A stretch of 64,000 nucleotides of DNA from Bog-756 sp963828385 (GTDB lineage: Bacteria > Actinomycetota > Acidimicrobiia > Acidimicrobiales > RAAP-2): the NCBI GenBank assembly GCA_963828385.1, contig CAWHEF010000002.1:2604001-2668000 (forward strand), in the 5' to 3' direction. Position 1 is the first letter of the stretch. Each line of letters starts with the position of its first letter. Of the stretch, positions 8,017 through 16,345 are shown piece by piece. A program made the position numbers and the translations under genes. Under the pieces are notes generated by a model. The model did no database searches and had not been told where the DNA came from. It worked only from the letters and a program-made list of their open reading frames with translations.

Positions 8017-8076
8017 GTCCCGGTGGAGTCGGTCCCGGTGGAGCCGGTCCCGGTAAAGGCGATCCCGGTAAAGGCG
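8017..8076. repeat. Four tandem 15-bp repeats
   Basis: Four contiguous 15-bp units starting at 8017, 8032, 8047 and 8062, all built on TCCCGGT; units 1-2 continue with GGAG and units 3-4 with AAAG. They lie directly upstream of the GTG start at 8005 of the small gene and 5' of the GAF-ANTAR gene on the other strand. They could be slippage-generated, or regulator binding sites. Confidence 0.8.
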
Positions 8077-8310
8077 ACGCGGGACGCCCTGATGGGCGCG
8101 AAGATTCCAGAAAGGGGACATCGGATCGACTGCGGTGGGCTGGGCACGACGAGCCGCCTCGAGGCTGCATCCGGTGATGCCGAATGCGGGCTGGCGAACC
8201 CTCGCTGTCGAAGGCCCTCCCACGGTACCGCCGATCGACCCGGTGCACAAGAGCGGCAGGGATCCCATCGTGAGAGACTGGGGGTCCACGATCAACCGCG
8301 AACCGAGGGC

Positions 8311-9063
8311 ATGACAGAGACCGAACCACCTACGAGCAGCGCGGACCCCGCATCTGCGCTGACCATCGACTTCGCCCAGACGGCACGGCTCCTGTTCTCG
8401 GCCGGCGGTGTCCAAGACACGCTCGCCCAGGTGGTACAGGTGGCCGTTTCCACCATCGAGGGATGCGACCGTGCGGGCATCTTCGTGGTCACCGACGGTC
8501 TCGTCACCACTCCGGTGCACACCGATCCGGTTGTCGCAGAAGTCGACGCCCTCCAACGTGACACGGGCGAGGGCCCGTGCCTCGACGCCGTCGCCGGGGG
8601 GACTGTGTTCTATGCCGGTGATCTCGGCAACGACCCCCGCTGGCCCCGTTTCGGTCCCGAGGCGACGAGCCGGGGCACGCGTAGCCTGTTGGCGCTACCG
8701 CTGCTGGGCGACGGCACCCTCGGCGCGCTCAACCTCTACGCCCGATACCCCGACGCATTCGGCGTCATCGACCGGGCCAGGGGACTGCTCCTCGCCGCCG
8801 TCGCCGCTCTGGCGTTCGCCACAGCCCGTACCCACGAAGACGAGGAGCGGCGTGCCGCCAACCTCCAGCTCGCGCTGGTCACCCGAGAGTTGATCGGACA
8901 GGCCCAGGGCATCCTCATGGAGCGCGAACGCATCACGCCCGACGAGGCGTTCGACATCCTGCGCCGGGCTTCCCAGCACCTCAACCTCAAGCTCCGGGAA
9001 GTGGCCCAGACCCTGATCGAGACGGGCGAGCGTCCCGACACCGGTCCCCCACGGCCGGAGTGA
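8311..9063 (+). CDS. GAF-ANTAR transcription antiterminator/regulator
   Basis: 250 residues. A GAF sensory domain covers about 25-175 (DTGEGPCLDAVAGG, LLALPLLGDGTLGALNLYA) and an ANTAR three-helix RNA-binding domain covers about 185-242, with LIGQAQGILMERERITPDEAF being the conserved ANTAR core. Such proteins bind paired hexaloop RNA hairpins and prevent termination when the GAF domain is triggered. ATG at 8311 is the natural start because residue 1 begins the low-complexity lead before GAF. No ANTAR target hairpin pair was recognised nearby. Confidence 0.9.
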   Translation: MTETEPPTSSADPASALTIDFAQTARLLFSAGGVQDTLAQVVQVAVSTIEGCDRAGIFVVTDGLVTTPVHTDPVVAEVDALQRDTGEGPCLDAVAGGTVFYAGDLGNDPRWPRFGPEATSRGTRSLLALPLLGDGTLGALNLYARYPDAFGVIDRARGLLLAAVAALAFATARTHEDEERRAANLQLALVTRELIGQAQGILMERERITPDEAFDILRRASQHLNLKLREVAQTLIETGERPDTGPPRPE

Positions 9064-9078
9064 GCCGGTCGACCACCA

Positions 9079-9106
9079 TGACGGCGGCGCCTAACGCCAG
9101 CCGTCA
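9079..9106 (+). terminator. Hairpin after the GAF-ANTAR gene
   Basis: Inverted repeat TGACGGC...GCCGTCA (9079-9085 and 9100-9106) with extra inner GCG/CGC pairing, 16 bp after the stop codon. There is no U-tract, so it would be an actinobacterial-style tail-less terminator at best. Confidence 0.4.
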
Positions 9107-9144
9107 CGGCGGCCGATGACGCGATGACGGACGCGTGACAGAGC

Positions 9145-10188
9145 ATGGTCGCTGACGCTCTTCTGCACGTCTTGCGCCGCCCGATCGTCGTGGCCCCCAT
9201 GGGGGGTGGTCCCACCACGCCGGCGCTGGTCGCCGCCGCCGCCGACACCGGGGCGCTCGGATTCTTGGCCGCCGGCTACAAGACACCCGACGCCGTCGCG
9301 GCAGAGATCGCCGCGGTCCGGGAGTCGACGACAGGGGCCTTCGGCGTGAACCTCTTCGTGCCGGGCGCGCCGACCACTCAGCCGGTGGAGACGGCGGCGT
9401 ACGTCAACTCGCTCGCTCCCGACGCCGGAGGGCTCGGCACCGCTCTCGGGGATCCGGTGTGGGACGACGACGGCTGGAAGGCGAAGGTCGACCTGTTGGT
9501 GTCGGACCCACCCCCGGTGGTCAGCTTCACCTTCGGGTGCCCGTCGGCGGAGATCGTGGCCGCCTTCCGGGACGCCGGCTCGCTCGTCGCCGTCACGATC
9601 ACCAACGCCTGTGAGGCACGCCTCGCCGACGAGGTCGGCGCCGACTGTCTGTCTGTGCAGGGCCTCGAAGCGGGCGCCCACCGCGGCGTGTTCACCAACG
9701 GCGACCGTTCCCTTGACGGCAGTGCGGTCCTGGCCCTGATCAAGGAGGTGAGCCGGGTGACCGACCTTCCCCAGATCGCTGCGGGAGGGATCATGGCGGC
9801 AACGGCCGTCGGCGCTGTGCTCCGTGCTGGGGCGGTGGCCGCCCAGTGCGGTACGGCCTTCCTGCGTTGTCCGGAGAGCGGCGCCCACCCGGCGCACAAA
9901 GCGGCTCTTGGCGACGGCCGGTTCACATCGACCGCGTTGACCAGGTCGTTCAGCGGCCGACCCGCTCGCGGTCTCGTCAACCGGTTCATGCTCGATCACC
10001 CCGGTGCTCCGGCTGCCTACCCGGAGATCAACAATGCCACCCGTCCGCTGCGTGCAGCTGCGGCCCGCGCCGGTGACGTGGACCGCATGAGCCTGTGGGC
10101 CGGAAGCGGCTTCACGATGGCCACTGACGAACCAGCCGGAGAGATCATCGAGCGGCTGGATCCGAGAACCCGGGCCCACCGGTCATGA
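9145..10188 (+). CDS. Nitronate monooxygenase (2-nitropropane dioxygenase family)
   Basis: 347 residues forming an FMN TIM barrel. APMGGGPTTPALVAAAADTGALGFLAAGY near the N-terminus, VNLFVPG, FTFGCPS, GLEAGAHRG and AAGGIM followed by GTAFL are the ordered FMN-binding segments of class I nitronate monooxygenases. The enzyme oxidises alkyl nitronates (for example propionate-3-nitronate) with FMN and oxygen, giving protection from nitro-toxins. ATG at 9145. It stands alone, with the convergent hydrolase gene ending 17 bp after it. Confidence 0.9.
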   Translation: MVADALLHVLRRPIVVAPMGGGPTTPALVAAAADTGALGFLAAGYKTPDAVAAEIAAVRESTTGAFGVNLFVPGAPTTQPVETAAYVNSLAPDAGGLGTALGDPVWDDDGWKAKVDLLVSDPPPVVSFTFGCPSAEIVAAFRDAGSLVAVTITNACEARLADEVGADCLSVQGLEAGAHRGVFTNGDRSLDGSAVLALIKEVSRVTDLPQIAAGGIMAATAVGAVLRAGAVAAQCGTAFLRCPESGAHPAHKAALGDGRFTSTALTRSFSGRPARGLVNRFMLDHPGAPAAYPEINNATRPLRAAAARAGDVDRMSLWAGSGFTMATDEPAGEIIERLDPRTRAHRS

Positions 10189-10205
10189 CGGCAGAGGTGA
10201 CGGGG

Positions 10206-11144
10206 TCACGGCGTCTGCGTGGTCCAGATCGAGCCTTGGTTCCCGGCTGCCAGAACCAGGCTGGGGGAGCCACGCCCACTGAGGTAGCAGTTGAGGAAGG
10301 CAGTCGTGACGGCGGCAACGCCATGGAACCATGGACTGCCCAGTTCGACGGGCTCGAGGTGCCCTCCTCCATGGATGACCGCCAGGTACTTGGGTGCAGC
10401 AGCATCGGCGTAGGCCCGGTAGCCGTTCGCCGGCGGGTCGATCGTGTCTTCGTCACCCTGTGTCATCAGGATCGGCGGGTTCGCCGCCGGAAGGACCGCA
10501 TCCAATGGACGCACCGACATGGCGATGACTGCACGGAACCTCGGCGTCCCCGGAGCTCCGTTCCGAAAGCTCGCCACCAGGACGGTTTCGCCGCCGTCGC
10601 TGTGCCCGGCGAGTGCGACCTTGCTCGGGTCGATCCGGCTGCGCACCGGGCTTCCCGGGGCCACCAGGGCTCTCGTCACAAAGTCGACGTCTTCGGGCTG
10701 GTTCTGCAGGTCGTGCTCGTCGAGGTCGGTCCCGGCGACGGCGGAGTCGGTCAGCGGGAACTCGATCGCCGCCACGACGTAGCCCTGCTCGGCCCACGTT
10801 GCCAGAAGCGCCTCGTAGGGCGTCGGGCCGACGCCGAATCCCGGCGCGAAGACGACGAGAGGACGGCGACCGGGTGCCTGCGGTACCCAGAGCAGCGTGG
10901 TCAAGGCCCGGCTGTCGCTCACCTCCATGCCGTCCGAAACGGTCGGACGGCTCGGGTCGACCAAAGGAACCGTCAACTCGCGAACCGGATAGGGCGGACC
11001 GAGCGAGGCCTTCCCCTTCGCTATCGCGTTCGCAGAGGGGTGATCACCCGAGCCCGGGACCACCGCGCAGGACGCCACGCAGCCAACGGCACAGGCGAGA
11101 GCGGTCATAGCCGCAGCCCGTGCGAGACGAGGCGGCCGCCTCAC
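10206..11144 (-). CDS. Secreted/lipid-anchored alpha/beta hydrolase
   Basis: 312 residues. The N-terminus (RLARAAAMTALACAVGCVASC) is a signal peptide, with a possible lipobox ending at Cys22 or Cys26. The catalytic fold is dienelactone-hydrolase/chlorophyllase-like: oxyanion strand VVFAPGFG, nucleophile Ser182 in GHSDGG, acid probably Asp in QGDEDTIDPP and His in IHGGGHLEP. It should hydrolyse an ester outside the membrane. GTG 11144 overlaps the stop codon of the sortase gene (GTGA), so the two are one operon and act at the cell surface. Confidence 0.82.
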   Translation of the reverse strand: MRRPPRLARAAAMTALACAVGCVASCAVVPGSGDHPSANAIAKGKASLGPPYPVRELTVPLVDPSRPTVSDGMEVSDSRALTTLLWVPQAPGRRPLVVFAPGFGVGPTPYEALLATWAEQGYVVAAIEFPLTDSAVAGTDLDEHDLQNQPEDVDFVTRALVAPGSPVRSRIDPSKVALAGHSDGGETVLVASFRNGAPGTPRFRAVIAMSVRPLDAVLPAANPPILMTQGDEDTIDPPANGYRAYADAAAPKYLAVIHGGGHLEPVELGSPWFHGVAAVTTAFLNCYLSGRGSPSLVLAAGNQGSIWTTQTP

Positions 11145-11902
11145 TGAGCGGGATGCGACGAGGTGAGGGCGGCGAACACGACGGTGTTCGCCAGGTAGTG
11201 CCCGCTCGCAGGATCGAAATCGCCGCCACAGGTGATGAGCCGGAGGGCGGCAAAATCGGTGTTGCCGTAGACCGTGGTGGTGGGGAACGCGTCCTTGGGG
11301 TACTGGCGAACGCCTGTGACGGTGAACACGGCGACAGTGCCGTCGGCCCTGGTGACATCGACCTCGTCACCTGGGCCGAGTGCTCCCAGGCGGAAGAAAA
11401 CCGAGGGCCCGTCGGCAGCCGAGTCGATGTGGCCCTCGATGATCGACGGCCCGACCTGGCCGGGCGTCGGAGAGCCGTCGTACCAGGCGGCTTCGTTATA
11501 GAGCGGTCCCGGGGCCGGCACCGCCAACGTCCCGTCCGGGTTCAGGCCGAGGTCCTGGATCGTCGACTGGACGCTGATCGCCGGAATGCTGATCGTGACC
11601 GGTGCCGATTGGACCAGCACCGGTCCCTGGACGGTCGTCGTGGGCGCCGCCGGGGGTATGGCCGTCCTTCCTGTGGGGATCGACGGATCCGACGGGGTTC
11701 CGTTGCGATGATGCGGAGTCGCCTGACCGCGAGCCAGCGCGCCGACGTTTGCGATCGGCCCGGTCGCCCCGGCTACCGCCGCCGTCGGTTGGGGCGCGTC
11801 GTACTGGGAGCTCGCAGCCACCCCGAGCGCGCTTCCACCTCCGGCAATCAGTGCGACAGCCACCGTCGCCAGAGCGACCTGACGTCGACTGCGCTGTGCC
11901 AT
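11141..11902 (-). CDS. Class F-type sortase
   Basis: 253 residues from ATG 11902. A membrane anchor (about 8-30) is followed by a Pro/Thr-rich stalk and a catalytic domain. His158 (IIEGHIDSA) and Cys225 (LRLITCGGDFD) are the sortase His and Cys. The Arg usually found after the Cys (in the strand ending NxVV) is not visible: the segment reads SGHYLANTVVFA. Sortases cut an LPxTG-like signal and link the protein to cell wall or pilin. The neighbouring CHRD protein carries a sorting-like tail. The frame is open to 12085, but that stretch contains the 23-bp repeats and looks untranslated. Confidence 0.82.
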   Translation of the reverse strand: MAQRSRRQVALATVAVALIAGGGSALGVAASSQYDAPQPTAAVAGATGPIANVGALARGQATPHHRNGTPSDPSIPTGRTAIPPAAPTTTVQGPVLVQSAPVTISIPAISVQSTIQDLGLNPDGTLAVPAPGPLYNEAAWYDGSPTPGQVGPSIIEGHIDSAADGPSVFFRLGALGPGDEVDVTRADGTVAVFTVTGVRQYPKDAFPTTTVYGNTDFAALRLITCGGDFDPASGHYLANTVVFAALTSSHPAQ

Positions 11903-11939
11903 CCAGGAACGTATGGAACCCACCAGGCGACACTGTCCT

Positions 11940-11985
11940 TTCCATGGAACGTTGCCATGAAGTTCCATGGAACGTTGCCATGAAG
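11940..11985. repeat. Two perfect tandem 23-bp repeats with palindromic core
   Basis: Units at 11940-11962 and 11963-11985 are identical. Each contains the perfect palindrome TTCCATGGAA followed by CGTTGCCATGAAG. They lie between the divergent sortase and CHRD genes, 38 bp upstream of the sortase start, and so look like a doubled operator for a dimeric regulator. Confidence 0.85.
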
Positions 11986-12133
11986 TCTTCGGAGCCGCCG
12001 CCTTCATTGGATTTGCTGGAATCGGATTGCCGGACAGACGCCCCGGGGCCTCGCCGAATCTGTCGCAATTCGAGTTATCCGACATCCGGAGGGGTCATGG
12101 CAACGAAGGAAGGGGGAAAGCACAACCGATGCG

Positions 12134-12167
12134 CCTCCCCTCGATCGGGCAACCATCGAAGGGAAGG
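12134..12167 (+). promoter_or_regulatory. Stem-loop in the leader of the CHRD gene
   Basis: CCTCCCCTCGAT (12134-12145) pairs with ATCGAAGGGAAGG (12155-12167) around a 9-base loop, about 30 bases before the GTG start. It is not followed by a U-tract. It could be an RNA leader structure that affects stability or translation; no known riboswitch class was matched. Confidence 0.4.
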
Positions 12168-12198
12168 GCCAAGACTTGACAGGAACAGGAGCAGCACT

Positions 12199-12984
12199 GT
12201 GAAACGCAAGACTCTCGCAAGCATCCCTCTGATGGCGCTCGGCGCGCTGAGCCTCGCAGCGGCGGCGCCCGGCCTGGCCTCCGCCGACACGGGTTCGACC
12301 ACGTACACGGCCAACCTGACCCCGGTCCCCCTGAACGGGGCCAACGGAGCCAGCGGCACGTTCACCCTCGTCCTCAACGGGAACCAGGCGAACATCACCG
12401 AGCATGTCTCGGGGCTGGCCTCGACCTTCATGAACGCGCCCTTCCCGCACGTCCAACACATTCACGGCGGTGCCCAAGGGGTCTGTCCGACGGCGTCGGC
12501 TGACGCGAACCACGACGGTGTCATCAGCACCACCGAGGGCCAGCCTGCGTACGGGGCCATCCTGACGACACTGTCGATGAGTGGCGACACCAGCCCCGCC
12601 GCCGCTACCGACACGAAGGTCGCCCCGAGCGGTGCGACCTTCGACTACAGCCGGACCATCACCCTCGATGCGGCCACCCTCCAGTCGATCCAGGCGGGCA
12701 ATGCTGTCATCGTGGTCCACGGCATCGACCCGGCGACGGCGGCCCCCGCTGCCACCCAGCCGAGTGAGCTGGTGCCCTCGCTGCCACAGGCGGCAACTGC
12801 CCCGGCAGTGTGTGGCACGTTGACCTCCTCGCAGATGTCGGCTGTTCCCGGTGGGGCACCAAGCACGGGCGGCGGATCAACCTCTGGCACCCAGGACGTG
12901 GCGCTGTTCGCCCTCGGCGGCCTGTTCCTCGTGAGCGGAACTGGCGTGCTCCTGCTGGGCAGGCGGAACGCTCACCAGAGCTGA
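12199..12984 (+). CDS. Secreted CHRD-domain protein with sorting-like C-terminus
   Basis: 261 residues. Signal peptide about 1-30 (cut after ASA). The CHRD domain spans roughly 33-210, with the HVQHIHGGAQGVCPT and ADANHDGVIS stretches typical of bacterial CHRD proteins; function of the domain is unknown. The C-terminus is arranged like a sortase substrate: PSTGG near 221, a spacer, a hydrophobic helix (about 233-252) and the RR tail. GTG 12199 has an AGGAG site 8 bp upstream. The sortase is the adjacent divergent gene, which makes this its likely substrate. Confidence 0.82.
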   Translation: MKRKTLASIPLMALGALSLAAAAPGLASADTGSTTYTANLTPVPLNGANGASGTFTLVLNGNQANITEHVSGLASTFMNAPFPHVQHIHGGAQGVCPTASADANHDGVISTTEGQPAYGAILTTLSMSGDTSPAAATDTKVAPSGATFDYSRTITLDAATLQSIQAGNAVIVVHGIDPATAAPAATQPSELVPSLPQAATAPAVCGTLTSSQMSAVPGGAPSTGGGSTSGTQDVALFALGGLFLVSGTGVLLLGRRNAHQS

Positions 12985-13013
12985 CGCCCACGACCGTCAG
13001 GCGTCAGAGGTTC

Positions 13014-13058
13014 GAGAGGTCCCCGGCAGCCCTCCGCCGCCGGGGACCTCTCCTTTTC
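13014..13058 (+). terminator. Strong intrinsic terminator hairpin after the CHRD gene
   Basis: A perfect 14-bp stem: GAGAGGTCCCCGGC at 13014-13027 and its complement at 13039-13052, loop of 11, then CTTTTCC. It ends only 17 bp before the start codon of the next gene in the same direction. Confidence 0.85.
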
Positions 13059-13074
13059 CAGGGACGGGAGATCC

Positions 13075-14829
13075 ATGGCTCTCACCGCGTATTCCAGCAC
13101 CATCGCAGTCGCAACCGGCAGGTCGAGAACGGGTAGCAACGTCGTCGCCGGCCGAGGACTCGAGGCGGTCCGCCGACGTCTGCAGCTCGTCCTCGGCCTC
13201 CTGTGGCTGCTCGATGCCGCCTTGCAGTTCCAGCCCTACATGTTCACGAAGCTGTTCGTGAACGAGATGCTCCGCCCGGCATCGGCCGGAAACCCCTCTG
13301 TCGTCGCCGATCCCATGAACGGCGCCTTTCACCTCATGGTGGGCCATCCCGTTCTCTTCAACTCACTGTTCGCCTCCGTCCAGCTCCTCATCGCTGCCGG
13401 CTTCTTCTGGCGCCGCAGCGTGCGGGCGGCGCTCGTCCTCTCGATCGTCTGGGCTACCGGTGTCTGGTGGATCGGCGAAGGGTTCGGCGGGTTGCTCAGC
13501 GGTTCTAGCCCGTTCGCCGGCGCACCGGGGGCAGTGGTGCTGTACGCATTTGTGGCCCTCCTGGTCTGGCCGTCCAAGCCCCGAGCCAATGCGGACTCCG
13601 TGGCCACGAGCGGTGCCTTGGGCGTGAACGGTGCCCGGGCTTTCTGGATCGTGCTCTGGGGTGCCACCGCCTTCCTGGTGGCTCGCCCACCCAACAGCGC
13701 TGTCGGGTCACTGCACGACCTCGCAGCCAACGCTGCCACTGGGCAGCCCGGGTGGCTATCGAACCTGGATGGTCACCTGGCCGGTGCCCTCGGCGGACAC
13801 GGGACCGAGATCGCCATCGCCGTGGCTGTGCTCTGCCAGCTGGTCGCCGCCGCCATCCTCGTTCCTCGGTTCCTCCGGATAGGGGTGGCTCTGGCCGTGG
13901 CCGTGGCCGCCTTCATCTGGGTCGTCCAGGGGTTCGGCGGCATCTTCACGGGGAAAGGCACCGATCCGAACACCGGCCCACTGCTCGCACTGGTGGCGCT
14001 GACGTTCTGGCCGCTCCGACCAGCTTCGCCACACGCCGAGAGTGCCGCAGCCTCCTTGAACTCCCCCGCCGGCTTCTGGGGTTCCTCCTTGTGGGTCCAT
14101 GTCCGCGCTCTGCGGCCTCATGCCCGGACGGATCAGCGGGCGGTTCGGGACCTCCCCTCGCAACCCGTCGGAATTCGCTCGAACGCCCGCCCCTTCTTGG
14201 GCCAAGTCCACCGGTCGATCCGAAGCCGCCTCCTCGTGGCCATGGCGGTGGTCACGGCACTCGTGACCGGCCTCACAGCAGCGCAGGCGAGCGCCCAGAC
14301 CGTTTCCCCTCGTACGCCGGCGATGAACATGGGGGCCGGAATGCCGATGTCGGTGTCCATGCCGGGCATGTCCATGCCGAGCAGCTCGCAGAGCACCGGA
14401 CCTTCCCAGTCCTCTCGGATGATCTGCGGGGATGAGACCCGCCACCACGTGGCGCAGGCTCTTCGCCTCGACAACGCCCCCCACGCCGTGGCCACATGGC
14501 ACGATCATCTCTACACGTGTACCTACAGCCTTCAGACGGGCCGGTTCGTGCTGAGCGTGAAGGAACTGCCCGACGTCGCAGTAGCCCAGACGTACTTCGA
14601 GGGGCTTCGAGGTTCACTCGCCCCGACGACCGACCTGGTCGGCGTGGCCAGTCTCGGCTTTCCCTCGTTCCAAACCTCCAACGGAGTGGTGGTCTTCCGC
14701 AAGGACGACAAGGTCCTCGAGGTGGATGCAAGGGGGCTCAGGGGAGTACCTGGTTCTAAGGACACGTCGAAGACGGGCTTCGCCTACCAGATCGCCACGG
14801 ATGTGCTCGCCTGTTGGACCGGTAAGTAA
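13075..14829 (+). CDS. Polytopic membrane protein joined to a Met-rich exported domain
   Basis: 584 residues. The first ~315 hold about eight membrane helices (for example LQLVLGLLWLLDAALQF, VALAVAVAAFIWVVQGF). After a basic linker, residues ~383-405 (RLLVAMAVVTALVTGLTAAQASA) look exactly like a signal peptide, followed by a Met-rich run (MNMGAGMPMSVSMPGMSMP) and a ~150-residue globular domain with two or three cysteines. Met-rich runs bind Cu(I) in periplasmic copper proteins, so a copper link is an inference. The gene may be a true fusion or two genes merged by an indel. ATG 13075 has a GGGAG site. Confidence 0.65.
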   Translation: MALTAYSSTIAVATGRSRTGSNVVAGRGLEAVRRRLQLVLGLLWLLDAALQFQPYMFTKLFVNEMLRPASAGNPSVVADPMNGAFHLMVGHPVLFNSLFASVQLLIAAGFFWRRSVRAALVLSIVWATGVWWIGEGFGGLLSGSSPFAGAPGAVVLYAFVALLVWPSKPRANADSVATSGALGVNGARAFWIVLWGATAFLVARPPNSAVGSLHDLAANAATGQPGWLSNLDGHLAGALGGHGTEIAIAVAVLCQLVAAAILVPRFLRIGVALAVAVAAFIWVVQGFGGIFTGKGTDPNTGPLLALVALTFWPLRPASPHAESAAASLNSPAGFWGSSLWVHVRALRPHARTDQRAVRDLPSQPVGIRSNARPFLGQVHRSIRSRLLVAMAVVTALVTGLTAAQASAQTVSPRTPAMNMGAGMPMSVSMPGMSMPSSSQSTGPSQSSRMICGDETRHHVAQALRLDNAPHAVATWHDHLYTCTYSLQTGRFVLSVKELPDVAVAQTYFEGLRGSLAPTTDLVGVASLGFPSFQTSNGVVVFRKDDKVLEVDARGLRGVPGSKDTSKTGFAYQIATDVLACWTGK

Positions 14830-14951
14830 GCGAACGAACCGGACCAGTTGCTCAGCTTCGTCCTCGTCGGGGCCTGGTGGCCGTACACGAGGTTGGCTGC
14901 GTCCGCAGCCGGCGCGAAGCGACGGCCCACGGTCGGGACAATACTGAAGCC

Positions 14952-15767
14952 GTGGCTGGGTACACGGTCGGAGACTTTAGACTGACACGAGTCCCATACT
15001 TCGACGTCCCCCTCGGCGCTCAGGTCATCGGGTTCACGGCTCCGCAAGTGCTCGAGGCCGATTGGGGAGCCCCGAAGTGGTCTACGGCAGAGGGACAAGT
15101 GCTCGTCGGTCAGGCGGTCTGGGTGATCGAAGCCGCCGATGCCACGATCGTGATCGATCCATGCGGGGCGTCCGACGCTTTCCTTCGCACCGGCCCGGCA
15201 GCAGCGACCCACGAAGCAGCTGTGGTCGCAGCGATGGCATCTGCCGGCGTCCCCATCGAATCCGTCACTACGGTGGTGATGAGCCATCTCGATGGAATCG
15301 GAATGGTGGCCTCTCGCGACGAGGAACGAGGATGGCACCCCTTCTTCCCCAATCCGCGCATTCTCGTCAGTGAACCAGAACTAGCTCACGTCCGAGCCCA
15401 TTCGGAGATCTCTGGGAGCACCGCCCTTCTGAGCCTCGTTGACGAGGGCTTCGTCGACCGGATCTCCGCTCCTCTCGAGTGTGCACCGGGTCTGATCATG
15501 GAGCTGACCGCCGGTCACTCGCCCGGCCACTGCATCCTCAGGGTCGGTGATGGTGCCGTGTTCATCGGACACCTCGCCGTCAATCCGATCCAGGTGACGG
15601 GCGGGGTCATGCCGGGAGCGCACCACGATCCACAGAGAGCGTTCACCGCCCTCTGTGGCGAGCTGGCCTGGGCTTCCGAGGTCGATGCGCTCGTGATCGG
15701 ACCCCTATGGCCTGATCCGGGAGCTGGTCGGGTTGTCGGGCCGCCATGGCGCATCAATCCGGCCTAG
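14952..15767 (+). CDS. Metallo-beta-lactamase-fold protein with degenerate metal site
   Basis: 271 residues from GTG 14952. The order of elements follows MBL hydrolases of the lactonase/AidC-like group: FDVPLGAQVI, VIEAADATIVIDPCG, VVMSHLDGIGMV, TAGHSPGH (His189) and FIGHLAVNPIQV. The usual HxHxDH reads SHLDGIGM (His112, Asp114 only), and the bridging Asp of the 'GD' motif is replaced by GH (206-207). It therefore lacks at least two metal ligands and is probably inactive or has altered metal chemistry. Confidence 0.78.
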   Translation: MAGYTVGDFRLTRVPYFDVPLGAQVIGFTAPQVLEADWGAPKWSTAEGQVLVGQAVWVIEAADATIVIDPCGASDAFLRTGPAAATHEAAVVAAMASAGVPIESVTTVVMSHLDGIGMVASRDEERGWHPFFPNPRILVSEPELAHVRAHSEISGSTALLSLVDEGFVDRISAPLECAPGLIMELTAGHSPGHCILRVGDGAVFIGHLAVNPIQVTGGVMPGAHHDPQRAFTALCGELAWASEVDALVIGPLWPDPGAGRVVGPPWRINPA

Positions 15768-15833
15768 ACGCCCATTTTCCCTCGTCGGGCCGGCGGGACC
15801 ATGTGCCGTGCTCGAGCTCATTAGCGTGAGCCT

Positions 15834-16169
15834 GTGGATCCGATCCGATATGCACATCGCCATGCCGATGTGGCCTGCCAGCTCGACAGCAATGACGCCG
15901 TCTGCCGGGTCGCCGAATGGCAGAGACTGCGGGCGAGTGCACTCGGATCCACTGCCATTCCGAAAGGGATCCGGCTGTGGCTTCCAGTTGAGACGCTGAA
16001 GGTGGCCGACGAGTTGGCTCGTCGGGAAGCCGAGTGCTGCGGCTTCTTGGACATCGAACTGGCAGAAGATGGGGGCCTCCTTCGCCTCGACATCATCTCT
16101 GTCGCTTCTGATGCAGCCCCAATCATCACCGCCATCGTCGGCGGAAGTTCGCCACCAGCCGCATCGTGA
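15834..16169 (+). CDS. Conserved small hypothetical protein
   Basis: 111 residues from GTG 15834. Its pattern, CRVAEWQRL near the N-terminus, then IRLWLP, then LARREAECCGFLDIELAEDGGLLRLDI, matches a widespread actinobacterial small family in which an E-x-CC pair sits before a short beta region; some members are found next to MerR regulators and mercury genes. No function is established. The Cys-Cys pair suggests thiol or metal binding. Confidence 0.6.
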   Translation: MDPIRYAHRHADVACQLDSNDAVCRVAEWQRLRASALGSTAIPKGIRLWLPVETLKVADELARREAECCGFLDIELAEDGGLLRLDIISVASDAAPIITAIVGGSSPPAAS

Positions 16170-16218
16170 TCGACATCCCCGCTGACGGGATTGACACCAT
16201 CCGGTCGGGGCGGGTGGT

Positions 16219-16242
16219 GCACGACCTCTCGAGGGGTCGTGC
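16219..16242. terminator. Hairpin between genes at 16169 and 16346
   Basis: GCACGACC (16219-16226) and GGTCGTGC (16235-16242) form a perfect 8-bp stem with an 8-base loop. There is no U-tract. A tail-less terminator for the small upstream gene is the likeliest role. Confidence 0.4.
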
Positions 16243-16345
16243 TCTCCGGTAGCTGATTCTCGGCCGCCTCGGCATCGGATCCCATCGAACAGCCGGGGAG
16301 TCACGTGCCCACAGCCACATGTCCGCTTGTACCGTACGATCGGAC

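Noticed and set aside
12174..12181. TTGACA as a -35 for the CHRD gene
   Set aside because: It is only 18 bases from the GTG start codon with no room for a -10 and spacer.
11903..12198. Known riboswitch (c-di-GMP, c-di-AMP or cobalamin) ahead of the CHRD gene
   Set aside because: There is a hairpin and purine-rich sequence, but none of the conserved nucleotides of these classes could be aligned.
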